Below, one piece after another: positions 1-9,382 of a DNA stretch of 44,460 nucleotides (its first letter is position 1; each line of letters starts with the position of its first letter). The notes beneath the pieces were generated by a model. The model was not told the origin of the DNA, made no database searches, and saw only the letters and a program-made list of their open reading frames with translations. Source of the DNA: Thermodesulfovibrio sp. Lineage in GTDB: Bacteria; Nitrospirota; Thermodesulfovibrionia; Thermodesulfovibrionales; UBA6898. The position numbers were made by a program, and so were the translations under genes. The DNA lies in NCBI GenBank assembly GCA_013824615.1, contig PNOC01000027.1, forward strand, positions 1 to 44,460. Reading direction: 5' to 3'.

Positions 1-591
1 GCCGGCGTAAAGATAAAGGGTAATTATACCGACAAGCATCAGCACGCTGCCCACCAGAGTATAGAGAAAGAACTTTACCGCGGCATAGATGCGGTTTGGG
101 CCACCCCAGACGCCGATCAGTAGATACATCGGAATCAGCATTGCTTCCCAGAAGATATAGAAGAGGAAGAAGTCGAGAGAGCAAAAGACCCCGATCATGG
201 CAGACTCAACTATCAGGATAGAAATAAAGAATTCCTTTGACTTCATCTTGACCGAATTCCAGGAGATCAGTACACAAAGGATGGTCACCAGGGTCGAAAG
301 CAGGACAAAAAGTATACTTATACCGTCCAGACCTAGATGATAATTAATATTCCACGCCGGGATCCAGGCATGTTTCTCGATAAACTGCATATGGTACGTC
401 GCCTTGTTGAAATTCGTAAAAAGCGGAAGAGAGACAAGGAACGTGGCAATGCTGAAAACCAGGGCTGCCCATCTGGCAAGACTCTCATTCGCCCTGCTTA
501 TCAGAAGGATAAGCACCGCACCGATAACCGGAAGGAAGATCAGGGTACTGAGTATCGGAAAACCCATCGTGTTAGCAGTAATCTGTTCCAT
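1..591 (-). CDS. nuoM: NADH-quinone oxidoreductase subunit M (partial, N-terminal 197 aa)
   Basis: Antiporter-like membrane subunit of complex I, one of the proton-translocating channels. I translated the minus strand from the ATG at 591, which directly follows the nuoL stop codon at 592-594. The frame stays open to the window edge, so the C-terminal part lies outside. The N-terminal region is hydrophobic. Near residue 145 it carries the family motif FWEAMLIPMY, whose glutamate is the conserved membrane carboxylate needed for proton pumping in E. coli NuoM. Its place directly after nuoL matches the usual nuo order, and nuoN would be expected next, beyond the edge. Confidence 0.93.
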   Translation of the reverse strand, partial: MEQITANTMGFPILSTLIFLPVIGAVLILLISRANESLARWAALVFSIATFLVSLPLFTNFNKATYHMQFIEKHAWIPAWNINYHLGLDGISILFVLLSTLVTILCVLISWNSVKMKSKEFFISILIVESAMIGVFCSLDFFLFYIFWEAMLIPMYLLIGVWGGPNRIYAAVKFFLYTLVGSVLMLVGIITLYLYAG

Positions 592-2517
592 TTACAGGGC
601 CCTCAAGAGCATAATTGCAGCTATAACGAGCACACCCATAGCCATAAATACTGCATAGTGGTGCATCAGTCCTGTCTGGACCCGGCGCAACTGCTGACTG
701 AACCCTCCGATAGCAGCAGGGACGCCGTTTACAATCGCTTCAATAATCTTCGCGTCGGTAATCCCGATCAGCACGTTTTTCGCTATCCATATGGTCGGCC
801 GGATAATCACGGCACTGTAGAGCTCGTCTACATAGTATTTATTGAACAATATCCTGTGTACTCCACTGAACTGCTGGGTCAGTTTGCCGGGAAGGTCGGG
901 CCTCAGCATATACATGAAGTAGGCTAACCCTATGCCGGTAAAGCCGACCGCAACTGAAATGGCCATGACCATCCACTCTTCACTGTGTGTTCCGTGCCCT
1001 TCAGCATGCCCCAGCACCGGCCTCATGAACTCAGTAAAATGTGCGCCGCCACCGACTAGATGGGGTATTCCGACCCAGCCTGCGGCGACCGCGCCGACAC
1101 AGAGCAGCATCAGCGGGATAATCATCGACTTGGGCGATTCATGCAGATGGTGTTCCTGCTCATGCGTGCCTCTGAAGCTGCCGTGAAAGGTCAGGAATAT
1201 AAGTCTGAAGGAATAAAAGGCAGTAAGAAAGGCTACCAGGGTTCCCATGCCCCAGACGAGCTTGCCGACAGGGCTCGCGCCGGAGTAGGCCAGCCAGAGT
1301 ATCTCGTCCTTGCTGAAGAAACCGGCCAACCCCGGAACCCCGGCGATGCTGAGCGAGGCAATCAGCATTGTCCAGTAGGTTACCGGCATGAATTTCCTGA
1401 GATTGCCCATCTTCTGAATATTCAGTTCTCCGCCCATCGCGTGCATGACGCTTCCGGCGCAGAGGAAGAGGAGTGCCTTGAAAAAAGCATGGGTATAAAG
1501 GTGGAAGACTCCGGCTGTATAGGCCCCGACTCCGCAGGCCAGGAACATATACCCGAGCTGGCTCACGGTTGAATAGGCGATAATCCGCTTGAGGTCATTC
1601 TGGACGAGTCCGATGGTTGCTGCAAAGAGAGAGGTTATGGCGCCGGTCAGGGCAACAACTATCATGGCAGTTTCAGAAAGACTGAATATAGGGTTGCATC
1701 TTGCAACCAGGAAGACACCGGCAGTGACCATGGTTGCTGCATGAATCAGCGCACTGACCGGGGTCGGGCCTTCCATGGCATCCGGAAGCCAGACATGCAG
1801 CGGCATCTGTGCCGACTTGCCGATTGAGCCACAGAACAACAGCAGCGCAATCAGGGTCATAAGGTGAACGTCGTAACCAAGGAAGCTGTAGCTCTTCGTG
1901 GCAAAGCCTGCGGCCTGGGCGAATACCTGATCATAGTACGTCGTACCGAAGGTCAGAAAGATTACAAATATTCCGATACCGAATCCGAAGTCTCCGAACC
2001 GGTTCACGATAAAGGCTTTTTTACCTGCATCAGCAGCAGATTTCTTGTCAAAGTAGTAACCGATCAGGAAGTATGAGCAGAGTCCGACCCCTTCCCAACC
2101 GAAGTAGAGCTGCATAAAATTATTGGCCATCACCAACATCAGCATACAGAAGGTGAAGAGGCTGAGATATGAGAAGAAACGGTAGTAGCCCTTGTCGCCG
2201 TGCATATAGCCGATAGAATAAATATGGATCAGAGTACTGCAGGTCGTGACTACAATCAGCATAATGGCAGTCAGCGGGTCAATCAGAAAGCCGACAGAAA
2301 CCCTGAAATCGCCCGAGAGTATCCAGGTGTAGAGGTTCTGGTTCAGGGTCTTTCCTCCAATCACCTCCATCATGGTCATCACGGAAACGACCCATGACAC
2401 AGCCACCGCAGGAATCGCAACCCAGTGGGCCTTGTCCTTCAGAAATGCCTTGCCAAAAAGGATATTTATCAGAAATGCCGCTAATGGCAGAAACGGTATT
2501 AAAAGGTAATACTCCAT
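592..2517 (-). CDS. nuoL: NADH-quinone oxidoreductase subunit L
   Basis: Distal proton-pumping antiporter-like subunit of complex I in the inner membrane. It has 641 residues, slightly longer than the roughly 613 of E. coli. Family signatures include NNFMQLYFGWEGVGLCSYFL near residue 130, with the conserved membrane glutamate, and PDAMEGPTPVSALIHAATMV near residue 245. Many hydrophobic helices follow, and the C-terminal portion contains the region corresponding to the long lateral helix. The ATG at 2517 lies 7 bases after the nuoK stop. It is cotranscribed with the whole nuo operon. Confidence 0.97.
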   Translation of the reverse strand: MEYYLLIPFLPLAAFLINILFGKAFLKDKAHWVAIPAVAVSWVVSVMTMMEVIGGKTLNQNLYTWILSGDFRVSVGFLIDPLTAIMLIVVTTCSTLIHIYSIGYMHGDKGYYRFFSYLSLFTFCMLMLVMANNFMQLYFGWEGVGLCSYFLIGYYFDKKSAADAGKKAFIVNRFGDFGFGIGIFVIFLTFGTTYYDQVFAQAAGFATKSYSFLGYDVHLMTLIALLLFCGSIGKSAQMPLHVWLPDAMEGPTPVSALIHAATMVTAGVFLVARCNPIFSLSETAMIVVALTGAITSLFAATIGLVQNDLKRIIAYSTVSQLGYMFLACGVGAYTAGVFHLYTHAFFKALLFLCAGSVMHAMGGELNIQKMGNLRKFMPVTYWTMLIASLSIAGVPGLAGFFSKDEILWLAYSGASPVGKLVWGMGTLVAFLTAFYSFRLIFLTFHGSFRGTHEQEHHLHESPKSMIIPLMLLCVGAVAAGWVGIPHLVGGGAHFTEFMRPVLGHAEGHGTHSEEWMVMAISVAVGFTGIGLAYFMYMLRPDLPGKLTQQFSGVHRILFNKYYVDELYSAVIIRPTIWIAKNVLIGITDAKIIEAIVNGVPAAIGGFSQQLRRVQTGLMHHYAVFMAMGVLVIAAIMLLRAL

Positions 2518-2524
2518 ATCTTCC

Positions 2525-2827
2525 TTATCCTTTCATCTCGTGCATCTCGTCAACGTGAACCGTATTCTTATTCCGGAAGAGCGCTATGATAATGGCAAGC
2601 CCTATGGCAGCCTCTGCAGCAGCGACCGTTATGATAAAGAAGACCAGTATATGCCCCCTCAAATCCTGTAAATAATGGCTGAAGGCTACCAGGCTTATGT
2701 TAACGGCATTCAGCATAAGCTCGATAGACATAAACATGATGATGATATTTCTCCGTGTCAGAAAACCGAAGACGCCGATCGAAAACACGGCCGCACTCAG
2801 CAGTAAATACCAGCTTAACGGTACCAT
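2525..2827 (-). CDS. nuoK: NADH-quinone oxidoreductase subunit K
   Basis: Small membrane subunit of complex I (100 residues, the usual family length) with three transmembrane helices. The second helix carries the conserved glutamate in the segment [14 protein letters not shown], and another glutamate follows in [13 protein letters not shown]; both positions are known to matter for proton translocation in E. coli NuoK. The gene sits one base after the nuoJ stop and just before nuoL, which suggests tight translational coupling. Confidence 0.96.
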   Translation of the reverse strand: MVPLSWYLLLSAAVFSIGVFGFLTRRNIIIMFMSIELMLNAVNISLVAFSHYLQDLRGHILVFFIITVAAAEAAIGLAIIIALFRNKNTVHVDEMHEMKG

Positions 2828-2828
2828 T

Positions 2829-3350
2829 TCAGTGACTCCTCATCCTCTTTTTTGCAAGAACAATCGCCCCGATTACTGCAATCAGCAGGATAAGCGAGGC
2901 TATCTCGAACGGGAAAAGATACTCGGTGTAGAGAATCTGCCCCAGGGCCTTGGTATGCGTTATCTTCTGCACCAGGGCCACGGTGAAATTGCCGCTCTGA
3001 CCGAGGACAAGGCTTTTCAGGGCTGCTGCGAGACTGACAAATATCGCGACAGAAACCAGCAGGCCGGCGGGCCATGAACCGATAAACCGGTCTGTCTCCA
3101 GTTCGTCCTTCAAATTCAGGAGCAGCACGACAAACAGGAAGAGTACAAGAATAGCCCCGGCATAGACAATCACCTGTATCGCTGCAATAAACTCAGCGTT
3201 CAGGAACAGATACATGCTGGCAATATGGAAGAAGAGCAGCAACATCCACATAACGCTATGCACCGGGTTCTTCCGGGTAATAACCAGCAGGGACATCAAA
3301 ATAATAGCCGCGGCAAAGTAACCGAAAAAAAGCTGTGGGAGCATGCTCAT
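2829..3350 (-). CDS. nuoJ: NADH-quinone oxidoreductase subunit J
   Basis: Membrane subunit of complex I (173 residues) with about five transmembrane helices. The segment [22 protein letters not shown] is the typical NuoJ third helix, with the tyrosine-glycine pair that forms the pi-bulge region. The predicted start [12 protein letters not shown] at 3350 overlaps the 3' end of nuoI by 4 bases (ATGA), which favours this start and suggests coupled translation. Confidence 0.95.
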   Translation of the reverse strand: MSMLPQLFFGYFAAAIILMSLLVITRKNPVHSVMWMLLLFFHIASMYLFLNAEFIAAIQVIVYAGAILVLFLFVVLLLNLKDELETDRFIGSWPAGLLVSVAIFVSLAAALKSLVLGQSGNFTVALVQKITHTKALGQILYTEYLFPFEIASLILLIAVIGAIVLAKKRMRSH

Positions 3351-3925
3351 TTCTCCCCCCCCGCCTTGACCTTGCTCTGAATCCTGCCCGGAATTTTGTC
3401 AAACATAGCCTGCCCTTCATGGCCTTTGAAGTCTTCAGCCAAAGGCCTCCAGAACTCCCTGTAGTAACGCGCCCCTTTTTCTCCGGGGAAGTATTTGTCC
3501 CAGTTATCGAGCAGCTTTTCCTTGGTCATGTAAAAGGGCTCCCTCGAGTAATTCGAATATTCATAATGCTCGCTCAGCGATATCGCCCCAAAGGGACAGG
3601 CCTCAACACAAAAACCACAGAAAATACATCTGAGTATATCGATCTCGTAGCGCTCGACAATTTTCTTATTGTCCTCCCCCTCTTCCGTGTAAATATGGAT
3701 GCACTGGGAAGGGCAGTAGGCGCCGCAGAGACCGCAGCCGACGCATTTCATTCTGCCGTTTTCATCCTTTGCCAGGGCATGCAGTCCGCGGAACCCGGCA
3801 GCAACCTGCGGCTTCACCAGCGGGTACCGTCTGGTCACCGGCCGGACAAAGAGCGTCTTGAACGTCAGGGCCATACCCTTGAGGATCTCGGAAAAGGATA
3901 CAGTAGTAAGCAGTGAATTCTTCAT
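3347..3925 (-). CDS. nuoI: NADH-quinone oxidoreductase subunit I (2x[4Fe-4S])
   Basis: Ferredoxin-like subunit of the complex I connecting arm, carrying clusters N6a and N6b that pass electrons from NuoG to NuoB. It has 192 residues. Two complete cysteine motifs are visible: C61-x2-C64-x2-C67-x3-C71 and C100-x2-C103-x2-C106-x3-C110, each followed by proline. An amphipathic N-terminal segment likely lies on the membrane. It abuts nuoH (stop and start adjacent at 3925/3926) and overlaps nuoJ by 4 bases. Confidence 0.97.
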   Translation of the reverse strand: MKNSLLTTVSFSEILKGMALTFKTLFVRPVTRRYPLVKPQVAAGFRGLHALAKDENGRMKCVGCGLCGAYCPSQCIHIYTEEGEDNKKIVERYEIDILRCIFCGFCVEACPFGAISLSEHYEYSNYSREPFYMTKEKLLDNWDKYFPGEKGARYYREFWRPLAEDFKGHEGQAMFDKIPGRIQSKVKAGGEK

Positions 3926-4975
3926 TTAGAGCCATCCCATAATTTTCAGCGTCCCGGTAATCACGATATTTGCCAGGGCAATAGGGATGAGCACCTTCCA
4001 TCCGATCGCCATCAACTGATCATACCGGTATCTCGGCAGGGTAGCCCGTATCCAGTAATAAAAAAACATGAAGAAGTAGACCTTCATAAGAAACCAGACA
4101 ATACCCGGCACAATATTGAGAAAAGGAAGGGCGTTCGTCACAAATCCCGGAAGAGTCCAGCCACCCAGGAAGCATATCGTCGCCGTCGAAGACATGATCA
4201 GCATGCCGGTGTATTCTCCCAGGAAGAACATGGCAAACCTAAACCCGCTGTATTCGGTGAAGTATCCGGCTACCAGTTCGCTCTCTGCCTCAGGCAGGTC
4301 AAAGGGGAGCCGGTTCGTCTCGGCAAACATCGCAACCATAAAAACAAAGAACCCGAGTATCTGGGGGACAACAAAAACACCGATCGGAGAGGCATGCTGA
4401 CTGCGCACGATTTCGGTCAGGTTCAGAGAACCGGACATGATCATCACCCCGACAAGGCTGAGTCCCATGGCGATCTCATAACTGATCACCTGTGAAGCAG
4501 AGCGCAGACCACCGAGAAAAGAGTACTTAGACCCTGACGACCAGCCGGACATGACAATGCCGTATGCCCCCAGTGAGGACATCGCCAGCAGGAAGAGCAG
4601 TCCTATGTTGATGTCAGCCACCACAAATCCGTCGAAAAAAGGCAAAACCGCAAGAGAGGTCAGTGCTGACACAAAAAAGATGACCGGCGCCAGATAAAAA
4701 ATAGGCTTATCCGAGGTTGCCGGGATGATATCTTCCTTGAAGAAGAGTTTGATTCCGTCTGCAAATGGCTGGAACAAGCCGAAGGGGCCTACCTCTCGTG
4801 GCCCGAGCCTGAGCTGCATATGGGCAATCACCTTGCGTTCCCAGTATGTTGCATAGGCCACGTGCAGGAGCGTCACGACAAAAACTACCGCTATCTTCAA
4901 CAGAATAATAATCAGTTCGCCAAGAAAACCCAGCGGCTTGAGATATGATAGGGGAAGCGCCAAAAGGTCGTTCAT
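3926..4975 (-). CDS. nuoH: NADH-quinone oxidoreductase subunit H
   Basis: Membrane subunit of complex I that forms much of the quinone-binding chamber together with NuoB and NuoD. It has 349 residues and about eight transmembrane helices. Family hallmarks are AYATYWERKVIAHMQLRLGP near residue 40, FADGIKLFFKED near residue 72, and the acidic loop AETNRLPFDLPEAESELVAG near residue 217, which carries conserved carboxylates near the quinone channel. The start ATG overlaps the nuoG stop by 4 bases. Confidence 0.97.
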   Translation of the reverse strand: MNDLLALPLSYLKPLGFLGELIIILLKIAVVFVVTLLHVAYATYWERKVIAHMQLRLGPREVGPFGLFQPFADGIKLFFKEDIIPATSDKPIFYLAPVIFFVSALTSLAVLPFFDGFVVADINIGLLFLLAMSSLGAYGIVMSGWSSGSKYSFLGGLRSASQVISYEIAMGLSLVGVMIMSGSLNLTEIVRSQHASPIGVFVVPQILGFFVFMVAMFAETNRLPFDLPEAESELVAGYFTEYSGFRFAMFFLGEYTGMLIMSSTATICFLGGWTLPGFVTNALPFLNIVPGIVWFLMKVYFFMFFYYWIRATLPRYRYDQLMAIGWKVLIPIALANIVITGTLKIMGWL

Positions 4976-7572
4976 GCACTCACCTTTCCGACACGTTCAA
5001 GGGTCACCGGAGTACTGTCGAGGACCGGGGCCTTCAGAACCGGGTCAAGGGCGATCGCAATAAGACTCAGAGCCCCTTTGCCTTCAAATATATTTGGTAT
5101 CAGAACAACCTGCTTTTCAACATGCTTGTCGATAACAGCCGGCAGTTCCAGAGAACCGGCACTGGAAGTCACTCTGACTATGTCGCCATCGGCAATAGAA
5201 AGCGGGGCCGCTGTTGCCGGATTAATCCGGACCACCGCTTCAGGGTATATTTTGAGGAGCGCAGGGGACTTCCGGCTCAGCGTGCCGGAATGGAAAAGCG
5301 GCCGGGCAACGCCCAGCAGGAGCGGTCCATCAGGATAACTGCTCCCCTTTTCAATCTTAATCTCCGCGGTAGCACCGCGCAAGGGCTCTCCTTTATAAGG
5401 ATAAATAGTATGCCCCTCTGCTATCTCATCATAGGTCAGGTCGCGATGCAGGGGGGATACCCGGGTAATCTCTTCAAAAACTGCCCCGGCATCAGCATAC
5501 TGCATGCGCTGCGACATATGCTTCGACACCTCGGCAATAATCCTCCAGTCTTCCATCCCCTCCCGGTCGACTGTTTTTCTGACACGCTGAATCCTGCGTT
5601 CCATATTTGTAAAAGTCCCGTATTTCTCACCCCAGCTGAGGGCCGGGAGTACAACGTCAGCCTGTTGTGCGGTCTCGGTCATAAAAATATCCTGGACGAC
5701 AAGAAACTCAAGCTTCCGGAGGGCAGCTTCAACTGTTTTGGCATCAGGCAGGTTGAAGACAGGGTTTTCACCCATGACATAGAGTGCCTTCAAGGCTCCG
5801 TTTCCCGCAGCGTCGATCATTTCAAAGATATTCAGCCCCGGCTTGTCCGACAGCGTCGTTTTCCATGCAGTCTCATATCTCTTCCGGAACTCGGCATATG
5901 ACAGCGGCCGGTATCCCGGAAGCAGGTCAGGGGCGCATCCCATATCGAGAACACCCTGCTCGTTGGCATGGTCGGACAGCAGATATATGCGGCCGTTTAT
6001 AAGATAAGTTATGGCACAGATGAGGAAGAGCTTGTAGCCTCCTCCGCTGCTCTGGATCAACTCTTTACCGATAACAACCGCAGGGGTCGCTGCCCCGGCC
6101 AGCTTTTCAATAAAGCCAGCAAAGTCTTTTTCCGAAATCGCCGGTTCTTTCATCATCTCTGCCACATCTGCCTGCACGGTCTTTATTTTTGCCTCAAGCA
6201 GGGGGTTTGAACCGGGGAGAACTTTCCTGCTCACCAGTTCGCCAACTATGTGTTCAAGGATATGCTCAAAAAGCTGTGTCTCATGGTTAAGCCCTGGATT
6301 CAGTTCGAGAGGGCTGAAGTGCTGGAACCCGGGCAGATGACCGACGGTCAGGATACTGCCTCCCCTGCGGGAACAGGCGCGTATCTGAAGGCCCAGTATC
6401 GGGTTGACGGTTGTCGGGTCGCCGCCGACTACCAGGACGGCATCTGAATTCGAAAGTCCGGAGATGATGTTGCCGGTAGCCCCCTGACCAAAGATATTTT
6501 CGATGAAGCTTTGGGCACCTGCATAGCCCATCCTTGCCGTGCTGTCAATATTGTTGGTGCCGAGGGTCACCCGCATGAACTTCTGAAAAACATAGTTATC
6601 TTCATTGGTGCAGCGGGGAGAGGCAATCCCTGCCACTGCGCCACTGCCATTCTTGTCTTTGATCTCGCCAAGCCGCTGGGCAACCAGGCCAATCGCCTCT
6701 TCCCATGTAGCCACTTCAAAAACCCCGTTTTTCCTGATCAGCGGCGTTGTCAGCCTATCGCCGTGCCCCACAAATTCATAGCCAAACCTGCCGCGGGAGC
6801 AGAGCATGCCGTTGTTGACCGGGGACCCGATCTTAGGAACAAGCCTCTTGATAACATCATCTCTGACCTGGGCTACCACGGTGCAGCCGACACCGCAATA
6901 GGGACAGACTGTTTCGATATTCTCTTTTACCTGCCAGGGCCGGTAGCTATGCCGGTGAAGGCGTGACATAATCGCACCAACCGGACAGACCGAAACACAG
7001 TTGCCGCAGTATTCGCAATCGTACCGGTTTCCGGAAAAAGGCTCGACATGAGAATGTCCGCCACGACTTACAACACCTATGGCAGATGCCCCCTGTACCC
7101 CTTCACACATTCTGGTGCAACGGGTGCACATGACACACCGCTCCATATTCCGGACAATGACCGGGTCCTGAAGGTTCTCGGTAACCTTACGCTTCTTTTC
7201 TTTGAACCTGCCGGTCGTCGGTCCGTATTTTTCGACAAGATCCTGCAGTTCGCATTCCCCGGCCTTATCACAATAAGGGCAATCCAGCGGATGATTAATC
7301 AGCAGGAACTCAAGAATCCCCCGCCGGACATCGGCAATGGCCTCGGTCTCTGTTCTGACGATCATGCCGTCAGTAACCATCAGGGTGCATGCGGTCTGGA
7401 GGCGCGGCATTTTCTCTACCTCAACCAGGCAGAGTCTGCAGCCGCCGTACTTTTCGAGCTGCTCATGATAGCAGAGCGTCGGGATCTTGATTCCGGCAGA
7501 CCTGGCAGCCTCGAGAACCGTCACCGCCTTTTCGAGCTTTATCTCTTTATTGTTGATTGTTATCGTTATCAT
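4972..7572 (-). CDS. nuoG: NADH-quinone oxidoreductase subunit G
   Basis: Large Fe-S subunit of the NADH arm of complex I, 866 residues. In order it shows a [2Fe-2S] domain (C34, C45, C48, C62), a His-Cys [4Fe-4S] motif (HPLDCPYCDKAGEC, residues 94-107), a two-cluster ferredoxin region (C146-C156 and C186-C196), a further [4Fe-4S] site (C223, C226, C230, C258) and a molybdopterin-oxidoreductase-like fold to the C-terminus. Where formate dehydrogenases have catalytic Cys/Sec-His, this protein has G349-Y350. It is therefore an electron-transfer subunit and not a formate dehydrogenase. The long C-terminal region resembles FdhA more than E. coli NuoG does. The gap to nuoF is 42 bases. Confidence 0.95.
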   Translation of the reverse strand: MITITINNKEIKLEKAVTVLEAARSAGIKIPTLCYHEQLEKYGGCRLCLVEVEKMPRLQTACTLMVTDGMIVRTETEAIADVRRGILEFLLINHPLDCPYCDKAGECELQDLVEKYGPTTGRFKEKKRKVTENLQDPVIVRNMERCVMCTRCTRMCEGVQGASAIGVVSRGGHSHVEPFSGNRYDCEYCGNCVSVCPVGAIMSRLHRHSYRPWQVKENIETVCPYCGVGCTVVAQVRDDVIKRLVPKIGSPVNNGMLCSRGRFGYEFVGHGDRLTTPLIRKNGVFEVATWEEAIGLVAQRLGEIKDKNGSGAVAGIASPRCTNEDNYVFQKFMRVTLGTNNIDSTARMGYAGAQSFIENIFGQGATGNIISGLSNSDAVLVVGGDPTTVNPILGLQIRACSRRGGSILTVGHLPGFQHFSPLELNPGLNHETQLFEHILEHIVGELVSRKVLPGSNPLLEAKIKTVQADVAEMMKEPAISEKDFAGFIEKLAGAATPAVVIGKELIQSSGGGYKLFLICAITYLINGRIYLLSDHANEQGVLDMGCAPDLLPGYRPLSYAEFRKRYETAWKTTLSDKPGLNIFEMIDAAGNGALKALYVMGENPVFNLPDAKTVEAALRKLEFLVVQDIFMTETAQQADVVLPALSWGEKYGTFTNMERRIQRVRKTVDREGMEDWRIIAEVSKHMSQRMQYADAGAVFEEITRVSPLHRDLTYDEIAEGHTIYPYKGEPLRGATAEIKIEKGSSYPDGPLLLGVARPLFHSGTLSRKSPALLKIYPEAVVRINPATAAPLSIADGDIVRVTSSAGSLELPAVIDKHVEKQVVLIPNIFEGKGALSLIAIALDPVLKAPVLDSTPVTLERVGKVSA

Positions 7573-7614
7573 ATTTTTGTTATCCCAGATCTCGACATTG
7601 GATTCGTCGCCATA

Positions 7615-8874
7615 TTACCGGTTCGGGCAGGCCTTTGCTGATATATGCTCTTCAAACTCCGGCCTGAAGTGCTTTATGAAGTTCTGAACAACAGAAGCAG
7701 CCCCATCGCCAAGCGGGCAGAACGTCTTGCCGACCATATTCGCGGCAATTGACAACAGAAGATCAATATCTCCGCTGGCGCCTTCACCCTTTTCAATCCT
7801 GCCCAGAATGCTCCTGAGCCATCCGGTGCCTTCCCGGCAGGGAGTGCATTTCCCGCAGGACTCATGCTCAAAAAACTTCAGAGCCCGGTGACAGACCTTC
7901 ACCAGACAGACAGACTCGTCCATGACGATTACCGCACCTGACCCGAGCATGCTTCCGTGTTTCGGCATATTAACAAAGTCCATCGGACAGTCAATTTTAT
8001 CAGGAGGAAGCACCGGCGTCGAGATTCCACCGGGAATAACAGCCTTCAGTTTTTTTCCGCCCTTAATCCCGCCGCAGTGCGTGTAGATTATATCCTTCAG
8101 CGTGGTTCCCATAGGCAGCTCATAAACACCGGGGTGCTCAATATGCCCGCTCACGCAATAAATCTTGGGACCCGGGCAGTCGGCACTCCCGATCTTTGCA
8201 TAGGCCTCGCCACCGATTTCAATAATATAGGGCAGGTTCGACAGGGTCTCAACATTATTCACAACAGTCGGCTTGGCAAACACACCCACGTTGACCGGGA
8301 ACGGTGGTTTGATTCTCGGCTGCCCCTTATCGCCCTCAAGCGACTCGATCAGCGCCGTCTCTTCACCGCAGATATAGGCCCCGGCTCCCTGATGTACCGC
8401 AAGATGAAATTTCACACCCTTGTTAAGTATATTGTCTCCGAGAAGGTTGTCTGCATAGGCCTGTTTGATAGCCTTGTTAAGAATATCTTTTGCAGCAGGG
8501 TATTCCCCCCTGAGATATATAAAGCCGTATTCAGACCCCAGCGCATAACCTGAAATTACCATCCCCTCTATAAGAACATGAGGATTTTTTTCAAGTATAG
8601 GCCTGTCTTTGAATGTCCCCGGCTCTCCCTCATCAGCATTGCAGAGCAGGTACTTCGGGAACTTGGGGTCGGCCGAGGCAAAAGTCCATTTCATGGCCAC
8701 CGGGAAGCCTGCACCGCCACGTCCCCTGAGCCCGGCCTTCTTCACCTCATCGATAATCGACTTGGGGTCTTTGCCCAGCACCTTCTGAAGACTGGTATAG
8801 CCGCCGACTTTCTTGTATTCGCTGATATCAGCTGAGTTCGGATTCTCTATGTTTTTTAACAGGACATTTGCCAT
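7615..8874 (-). CDS. nuoF: NADH-quinone oxidoreductase subunit F
   Basis: NADH-oxidising flavoprotein of complex I: it binds NADH and FMN and passes electrons to cluster N3. It has 419 residues, the normal family length. The FMN/NADH glycine-rich motif GRGGAGFP lies at residues 51-58 and AYICGEETALIESLEG near residue 165. An SLBB domain is followed by the N3 ligand motif ESCGKCTPCREG near residue 336 with a further cysteine in KTFCPLGDGA. It is directly preceded by nuoE, whose stop codon ends at 8875. Confidence 0.97.
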   Translation of the reverse strand: MANVLLKNIENPNSADISEYKKVGGYTSLQKVLGKDPKSIIDEVKKAGLRGRGGAGFPVAMKWTFASADPKFPKYLLCNADEGEPGTFKDRPILEKNPHVLIEGMVISGYALGSEYGFIYLRGEYPAAKDILNKAIKQAYADNLLGDNILNKGVKFHLAVHQGAGAYICGEETALIESLEGDKGQPRIKPPFPVNVGVFAKPTVVNNVETLSNLPYIIEIGGEAYAKIGSADCPGPKIYCVSGHIEHPGVYELPMGTTLKDIIYTHCGGIKGGKKLKAVIPGGISTPVLPPDKIDCPMDFVNMPKHGSMLGSGAVIVMDESVCLVKVCHRALKFFEHESCGKCTPCREGTGWLRSILGRIEKGEGASGDIDLLLSIAANMVGKTFCPLGDGAASVVQNFIKHFRPEFEEHISAKACPNR

Positions 8875-9345
8875 TTATTGGTATTTTCCCAGAATCTCTT
8901 CAATGTATTTTTCTGTCAGGTTTTCGTAAAAATCGTCATTCACCAGCATCGCCGGCGCTGTGCCGCAGGCACCGATACATTCCATGATAACCAGGGAGAA
9001 CCGATTGTCAACAGTGGTGCCCCCGGGCTCAAGTCCATATTTATTTTTCAGAAAATCGACCAACTTTTCCGCACCCAGGATCATGCAGGATACATTGGTG
9101 CAGAGCTGCACGACATGCCTGCCCATCGGCTTGTTCTTATACATCGCATAAAACGTTCCAACACCGCGGGCGATGGCAGGGGGAACCCCCAGCAAGTCTG
9201 AAACAGCTGCATACGCCTCCGGAGAAAGCCACCCGAACTCCCGCTGGGCAACATAAAGCGCAGGCAGCAGGGCTGCCCGTGCTGTCGGGTAGTTCTGCCT
9301 GATCTCATCAATTTCCTGTAGTGCTGTCTGGCTCAATATCGTCAT
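8875..9345 (-). CDS. nuoE: NADH-quinone oxidoreductase subunit E
   Basis: Thioredoxin-fold [2Fe-2S] subunit (cluster N1a) of the complex I NADH module. I chose the ATG at 9345 (MTILSQTALQEI, 156 residues). The open frame continues upstream to 9459, but that extension would overlap nuoD and adds sequence unlike the family. Cluster ligands are C82, C87, C123 and C127. The segment YVAQREFGWLSPEA is typical of the N-terminal helical domain. It is a paralogue of the NuoE-like half of the receiver fusion at 15044-15973. Confidence 0.95.
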   Translation of the reverse strand: MTILSQTALQEIDEIRQNYPTARAALLPALYVAQREFGWLSPEAYAAVSDLLGVPPAIARGVGTFYAMYKNKPMGRHVVQLCTNVSCMILGAEKLVDFLKNKYGLEPGGTTVDNRFSLVIMECIGACGTAPAMLVNDDFYENLTEKYIEEILGKYQ

Positions 9346-9382
9346 AGTAGTCTTCTTCTTTTCCTGTCCTTTGTCCGTCCTG

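Noticed and set aside
4945-5901. A plus-strand frame of 318 residues
   Set aside because: It lies fully antisense to nuoG, has no recognisable domain, and crosses well-supported nuoG and nuoH coding sequence. It is a shadow frame.
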